DNA of 8,789 nucleotides from Chloroflexota bacterium (GTDB lineage Bacteria > Chloroflexota > Anaerolineae > 4572-78), in contig JAJRSQ010000341.1 of the NCBI GenBank assembly GCA_024278725.1, positions 1 through 8,789 on the forward strand, read 5' to 3'. The notes beneath the pieces are model-generated. The model did no database searches, was not told the origin of the DNA, and saw only the letters and a program-made list of their open reading frames with translations. A program made the translations under genes and the position numbers. The first letter of the stretch is position 1, and the number at the start of each line of letters is the position of its first letter. This document shows, in pieces, positions 5,223-8,789 of the stretch.

Positions 5223-7658
5223 ATGTTTAGCTGGACAAACATCACTGACGAAACGCAGGATGTTGAGAATATATTCCCGGATGAAATTTCGATTTTGCCC
5301 CTGCGCGGCACGGTTGGGCTGCCGTTCATCATCATGCCGCTGGTCATCGTGCTGGAACGCTCGGTGATGCTGGTGGAAGATGCCATCGCCAACGATGAAT
5401 ACATCGGGCTGGCGGTCTCAAAGGTGCCGGAAGTGGAGAACCCCACGCCCGACCAAATTTATCACACCGGCGTGATTGCCAAAATTCACCGCCGCCTGCG
5501 CAGCAAAGACGGCTCGATGCAAATCATTGTGCAGGGCTTGGAACGGTTCACCGTCTCGGAATGGACTCAGACCGACCCGTATTTCAAAGCCAAAATCGCC
5601 ATCACCCCCGACGAAATCGGCGATGCGGAGACGGCGGACGTGGAGCTGGAAGCGCTCACCCGCCGCATCACCGAGCTGGCGCGCCAGATTGTCCGTTTTA
5701 TGCCCCAAGTGCCCGACGAAGCCATCAGCTATTTGGAGGAAACGGAAGACCCCCGCGCCCTCTTTTACACCATCAGCGCAAATATGCGCATGGACTTCAG
5801 CGACCGGCTGAAGCTGTTGACGGAACCGAACCTGCTCGAAAAAATGCGTTTTCTGCTGCGGATTATGACCCGTGAGCTGGAAATTCTGGAGTTGAGCGAA
5901 AAAATTCAGGCGGAGGCAAAAGGGGAACTCGACCAACTTCAGCGCGAATATTTCCTGCGCCAACAGATGAAGGCTATCCGCAAAGAATTGGGCGAAGCGG
6001 ACGAGACGGAAGTTGACGTTGAAAGCTACAAAAAGAAATTCGAGGAAATCGGGCTGCCGGAAGAGGCGAAAAAGGAAGCCATCCGCGAATTGAACCGCCT
6101 GCAAAAACTGCCCCCGCAAGCCGCCGAATACGGGGTCATCAAAACGTATCTGGACTGGCTGACCGACCTCCCGTGGAATAAACTCACGGAAGACAATCTG
6201 GACATTGAACACGCCCGCGACGTGCTCAACGCCGACCATTACGGGCTGGAGAAAATCAAAGACCGCATTCTGGAATATCTCGCCGTGCGGAAATTGCGGC
6301 GGGAACGCCACATCACCGAGGACGATTTGCCCGAACAAGACCGCGCCGGCGGCTCGATTCTGCTGTTTGTGGGTCCCCCCGGCGTGGGCAAAACCAGTTT
6401 GGGACGCAGCATCGCGCGGGCGTTGAACCGCAAATTCACCCGAATGAGCCTCGGCGGGGTGCGCGACGAAGCGGAGATTCGCGGGCATCGGCGCACGTAC
6501 ATCGGCGCAATGCCCGGGCGCATCATTCAGGCGTTGAAACGCGCCGAAAGCCGCAACCCCGTTTTCATGCTGGACGAAGTGGACAAAATCGGCAACGATT
6601 GGCGCGGCGACCCCAGCAGCGCGCTGTTGGAAGTCCTTGACCCGCAACAGAATCACGCCTTCCGCGACCACTATCTGGATGTCGATTTTGATTTGAGCGA
6701 AGTGATGTTCATCGTCACCGCCAACACCCTTGAAACCATCCCCGCGCCATTGCGCGACCGGATGGAGATTATTCCGCTTGACGGCTACACGGAATTTGAG
6801 AAGGTCGAAATTGCCAAAGGGTATTTGGTTCCCCGGCAGATAAAAAGTAACGGGCTTCAGCCGGAAGAAATCATTTTCACGGATGAGGGACTGCACAAAA
6901 TCGTTCAGGATTACACCCGTGAAGCCGGGGTGCGGACGCTGGAACGCGAAATCGGCAAGATTGCCCGAAAAGTCGCCACCAAAGTCGCCACCCGCGCCAT
7001 CAGCACCGAAAACCCGGTGACGATTGAACCGGAGACGGTGCGGGAATATTTGGGCAAACCCCGTTTCCATTTTGAGGCGGCGATGCGCACCGCGAAAGCG
7101 GGGGTCGCCACCGGGCTGGCAGTCACCTCCGTGGGCGGCGATGTGCTGTTTGTGGAAGCCAGCCGGATGGCGGGCGGCAGCGAGCGGCTCACCCTGACCG
7201 GGCAATTGGGCGACGTGATGAAAGAAAGCGCGCAAATCGCGCTCAGCTATGTCCGCGCCCATTGCGATGAATTGGGCATTGCCCCGGAAAAATTCAGCAA
7301 GCACGATATTCACCTCCACGTCCCGGCGGGCGCAATCCCGAAGGACGGACCTTCCGCCGGCGTGACGATGGTCACCGCGCTGGTATCGCTGTTAACCGGG
7401 CGTCCCGTCAAAGCAGAGGTCGGGATGACCGGCGAAATCAGCCTGCAAGGGCAAGTACTCCCCATCGGCGGGCTGAAGCAAAAAGCGCTGGCGGCTCATC
7501 GCGCCGGATTGAAGACGGTCATCTTCCCCAAACGGAACGACGCCGATGTGGAAGATGTGCCGGAAGACATCCGCAAAGAGATGACCTTCATCATGGCAGA
7601 AACCATTGACGACGTGCTGGCGCACGCCCTAACTTCTTCCAAACCGACAACCTCATAA
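5223..7658 (+). CDS. lon: ATP-dependent protease Lon
   Basis: Lon is a cytoplasmic hexameric AAA+ serine protease that degrades misfolded and regulatory proteins. The 811-residue protein is complete. An N-terminal LON substrate-binding domain occupies about residues 20-205 and a charged helical, probably coiled-coil region about 210-300. In the AAA+ module, Walker A GPPGVGKT is at 384-391, Walker B FMLDEVDK at 448-455, the sensor-1 asparagine (TAN) near 501, the arginine finger in DRM near 513, and the sensor-2 arginine (AGVRTLE) near 571. The C-terminal protease domain has the catalytic serine in KDGPSAG (S711) and the lysine in GGLKQK (K754), 43 residues apart as in E. coli Lon. The start ATG is preceded by AAGGAG at 6 bp; an in-frame upstream TTG at 5184 has no such site. 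It ends in TAA before a hairpin. It is alone on its transcript as far as can be seen. Confidence 0.97.
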   Translation: MFSWTNITDETQDVENIFPDEISILPLRGTVGLPFIIMPLVIVLERSVMLVEDAIANDEYIGLAVSKVPEVENPTPDQIYHTGVIAKIHRRLRSKDGSMQIIVQGLERFTVSEWTQTDPYFKAKIAITPDEIGDAETADVELEALTRRITELARQIVRFMPQVPDEAISYLEETEDPRALFYTISANMRMDFSDRLKLLTEPNLLEKMRFLLRIMTRELEILELSEKIQAEAKGELDQLQREYFLRQQMKAIRKELGEADETEVDVESYKKKFEEIGLPEEAKKEAIRELNRLQKLPPQAAEYGVIKTYLDWLTDLPWNKLTEDNLDIEHARDVLNADHYGLEKIKDRILEYLAVRKLRRERHITEDDLPEQDRAGGSILLFVGPPGVGKTSLGRSIARALNRKFTRMSLGGVRDEAEIRGHRRTYIGAMPGRIIQALKRAESRNPVFMLDEVDKIGNDWRGDPSSALLEVLDPQQNHAFRDHYLDVDFDLSEVMFIVTANTLETIPAPLRDRMEIIPLDGYTEFEKVEIAKGYLVPRQIKSNGLQPEEIIFTDEGLHKIVQDYTREAGVRTLEREIGKIARKVATKVATRAISTENPVTIEPETVREYLGKPRFHFEAAMRTAKAGVATGLAVTSVGGDVLFVEASRMAGGSERLTLTGQLGDVMKESAQIALSYVRAHCDELGIAPEKFSKHDIHLHVPAGAIPKDGPSAGVTMVTALVSLLTGRPVKAEVGMTGEISLQGQVLPIGGLKQKALAAHRAGLKTVIFPKRNDADVEDVPEDIRKEMTFIMAETIDDVLAHALTSSKPTTS

Positions 7659-7666
7659 ATGCGCGT

Positions 7667-7716
7667 TTGTCGCCCCTGTCATTTTGAACGGATGACCGGG
7701 GCGACAAGTGATTTTT
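7667..7716 (+). terminator. Probable lon terminator hairpin
   Basis: TTGTCGCCCC (7667-7676) and GGGGCGACAA (7698-7707) form a perfect 10-bp stem. After a single mismatch the stem continues with GTCAT/ATGAC (7678-7682 and 7692-7696) around a 9-base loop. The right arm is followed by GTGATTTTT, so the T-run begins four bases late. Its position nine bases after the lon stop supports a terminator role, though the delayed T-run makes it less than ideal. It could alternatively be a decayed intergenic hairpin repeat. Confidence 0.65.
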
Positions 7717-7761
7717 CGCGCGTAAAACCATATTCCCGATGTTATGGCAATGAATGTGAAA

Positions 7762-7790
7762 TTGCTTGCAGAGTAATTTTGTGATATTAT
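7762..7790 (+). promoter_or_regulatory. Promoter of rex
   Basis: TTGCTT (7762-7767) and TATTAT (7785-7790, five of six consensus bases) are separated by 17 bp. Transcription should start near 7797, leaving a leader of about 40 bases before the rex ATG. Confidence 0.6.
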
Positions 7791-7803
7791 GTGTGTATCA
7801 ATT
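7777..7803 (+). promoter_or_regulatory. Candidate operator over the rex -10 box
   Basis: TTTTGTGA (7777-7784) and GTGTATCA (7793-7800) bracket the -10 hexamer, giving a TGATA/TATCA inverted pair (7782-7786 and 7796-7800). TTGTGA equals the half-site of known Rex operators, and Rex often represses its own gene, but the second half does not match TCACAA at the usual spacing. Both 8-mers recur at the gcv promoter. Treat as a hypothesis. Confidence 0.3.
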
Positions 7804-7838
7804 GTTAACTTAGGCTGATACGGGAGAGGGGTAAATTC

Positions 7839-8483
7839 ATGGCAGATGCAACCAACGCTAAACGAAACAAAGTAGTGCCGGACATTGTTGTGGGACGTTT
7901 GCCGCTGTACCTGCGAACACTCATCCGATTGGAAGAAGAGGGGAAAATCGTCACCTCCTCACAGGAATTGGCGACCCGGTTGGGGTTCAGTTCCGCGCAA
8001 ATTCGCAAAGATTTATCGCATTTTGGCGAATTCGGCAAGCAGGGAACCGGATACAACATCGCGTATTTGATGCAACAGTTGAAGAATATCCTGAATTTGG
8101 ACGCAATGTGGGATGTCGCGTTGGTAGGCGTGGGTGACTTGGGGCACGCGCTGGCGCGGTACGGGCGCTTCGTCCCGAAGGGTTTCCGCATTGCCGCCCT
8201 GTTCGACGCCGACCCCCGAAAAATCGGCACGCGCGTCAACAATATTCCCGTGCAGAACAGCGAACACATCGTGGATGCCATCAAACAAGCCGGTATCAAA
8301 ATCGCAATTTTAGCCGTACCGTTGGACGTTGCCCAAGACACCGCCGACCGGCTGGTGGAAGCCGGTGTGCAAGCCATTCTGAATTACGCCCCCACCACCC
8401 TGATTGTCCCTCCCAACGTGAAAGTGCAAAATATCGACCCCATCGCGCATTTGCAAAAAATGACCTATTATTGCGAACGATAA
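7839..8483 (+). CDS. rex: Redox-sensing transcriptional repressor Rex
   Basis: Rex is a homodimeric DNA-binding repressor that senses the NADH/NAD+ ratio. It binds operators when NAD+ is high and leaves when NADH accumulates, relieving repression of fermentation and respiratory genes. The 214-residue length is typical. The N-terminal winged helix-turn-helix spans about residues 14-72, including LPLYLR (21-26) and the recognition region SSAQIRKDLSHFGEFGKQG (51-69). The Rossmann domain begins at about 92 with VALVGVGDLG, whose GVGDLG (97-102) is the dinucleotide-binding loop; FDADPRKIG (122-130) contributes to NAD(H) binding. The C-terminal helix DPIAHLQKMTYY (200-211) matches the domain-swapped dimer helix. 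The start ATG follows GAGAGGGG by 7 bp. The gene has its own promoter and a strong terminator, so it appears monocistronic between lon and a probable convergent gene. Confidence 0.96.
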   Translation: MADATNAKRNKVVPDIVVGRLPLYLRTLIRLEEEGKIVTSSQELATRLGFSSAQIRKDLSHFGEFGKQGTGYNIAYLMQQLKNILNLDAMWDVALVGVGDLGHALARYGRFVPKGFRIAALFDADPRKIGTRVNNIPVQNSEHIVDAIKQAGIKIAILAVPLDVAQDTADRLVEAGVQAILNYAPTTLIVPPNVKVQNIDPIAHLQKMTYYCER

Positions 8484-8493
8484 TCTCCTTCGC

Positions 8494-8529
8494 AACAAAA
8501 AAGCTCCCAAACGCGGGAGCTTTTTTGTT
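8494..8529. terminator. Strong rho-independent terminator after rex, bidirectional
   Basis: A perfect 15-bp stem, AACAAAAAAGCTCCC (8494-8508) with GGGAGCTTTTTTGTT (8515-8529), encloses the loop AAACGC. The six-base A and T runs in the arms give U-tracts on both strands, so it can stop transcription of rex and of a convergent gene coming from the right. It begins ten bases after the rex stop codon. Confidence 0.95.
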
Positions 8530-8532
8530 ATG

Positions 8533-8697
8533 AACGTTTGGTGGTAGTATTTTTTGACTGATGCAAAGATAGCCGGTTGTCATTGCGAGCGCAGCGAAGC
8601 AATCTCCACGCTTTAATGACGGAGATTGCTTCGGCGTTGCACGCCTCGCAATGACACTTGGTATCTCGTCAGTCAATTTAAACCACTACCGAACGTT
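8533..8697. repeat. 165-bp imperfect inverted-repeat element (MITE/REP-like)
   Basis: The whole stretch folds back on itself. Outer parts AACGTT..GGT (from 8533) and their complement (to 8697) match with scattered differences. TTGACTGA (8554-8561) then matches TCAGTCAA (8669-8676), and TGTCATTGCGAG (8578-8589) matches CTCGCAATGACA (8645-8656). Innermost, CGAAGCAATCTCC (8595-8607) matches GGAGATTGCTTCG (8621-8633) around a 13-base loop. There is no coding capacity. The inner TGTCATTGCGAG/GAAGCAATCTCC words resemble a hairpin repeat that I recall as scattered through many bacterial genomes, including Chloroflexota; this is from memory, not a search. No clear target-site duplication is visible at the ends. 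Confidence 0.8.
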
Positions 8698-8732
8698 TTT
8701 CGGTTCGCCCTGAGATGCACCGCGGGCAAAAC

Positions 8733-8789
8733 TCAATCGTATGAGCGGGCGCGGTCTAATGCCTGTCGGATTCTCAACGCCTGCCCCGC
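8733..8789 (-). CDS. Possible C-terminal tail of a convergent gene (partial)
   Basis: Reading the minus strand in from the right edge, one frame is open for 18 codons (AGQALRIRQALDRARSYD) and then ends in TGA at 8735-8733. The arginine-rich helical character is plausible for a protein end, and a convergent gene would make sense of the bidirectional terminator after rex. The piece is too short for recognition; another minus-strand frame is also open further in, so this is only a suggestion. The remaining bases 8698-8732 show a CGGTTCGCCCTGAG word and no gene. Confidence 0.3.
   Translation of the reverse strand, partial: AGQALRIRQALDRARSYD

Noticed and set aside
5418..7319. 633-codon open frame on the minus strand inside lon
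   Set aside because: It is antisense to a complete, motif-perfect Lon and its translation is rich in F, H, Q and G with no recognisable domain, which is the usual shadow of codon bias in GC-moderate genes.
8013..8676. Minus-strand open frames across rex and the repeat element
   Set aside because: They run antisense through rex or through the terminator and inverted repeat, and their translations have no recognisable features.

Overview
The window reads as ordinary chromosomal DNA of a free-living bacterium with roughly mid-50s % GC, good Shine-Dalgarno sites and sigma70-like promoters. The split glycine decarboxylase (gcvPA plus gcvPB), the Rex repressor, the style of the Lon N-terminus and the intergenic hairpin repeats together suggest a member of the Chloroflexota (Anaerolineae-like). 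That assignment is a family-resemblance judgement and could not be tested here.

Left part (1-3971), minus strand: a glycine cleavage operon, gcvT-gcvH-gcvPA-gcvPB, with gcvPB running off the left edge. It starts from a strong promoter (TTGACA, 17 bp, TACACT). The promoter is followed by a classic two-aptamer glycine riboswitch and a rho-independent hairpin ahead of gcvT. Between gcvT and gcvH lies a heptamer tandem repeat (GTTTCAA, almost five copies) next to a possible internal promoter. The operon encodes the T, H and two P proteins, which split glycine into CO2, NH3 and methylene-tetrahydrofolate. The lipoamide dehydrogenase that regenerates lipoyl-H and makes NADH is not in the window.

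Middle (3992-7716): a minus-strand aldo/keto reductase of the Kv-beta type, ending in a perfect palindromic hairpin just upstream of the gcv promoter. Divergent from it, on the plus strand, is a complete ATP-dependent protease Lon. The 224-bp divergent gap contains a 9-bp inverted repeat around a possible lon -10 box and sequence words shared by both promoters.

Right part (7717-8789): the redox repressor gene rex with its own promoter and a strong hairpin terminator. A 165-bp imperfect inverted-repeat element (MITE/REP-like) follows immediately. Last comes what may be the tail of a convergent minus-strand gene.

No wholly new system is evident. The most interesting signals are non-coding: two 8-mers shared, in the same order, by the rex and gcv promoters; the inverted-repeat element after rex; the heptamer repeat inside the gcv operon; and the unclear switching geometry of the riboswitch.
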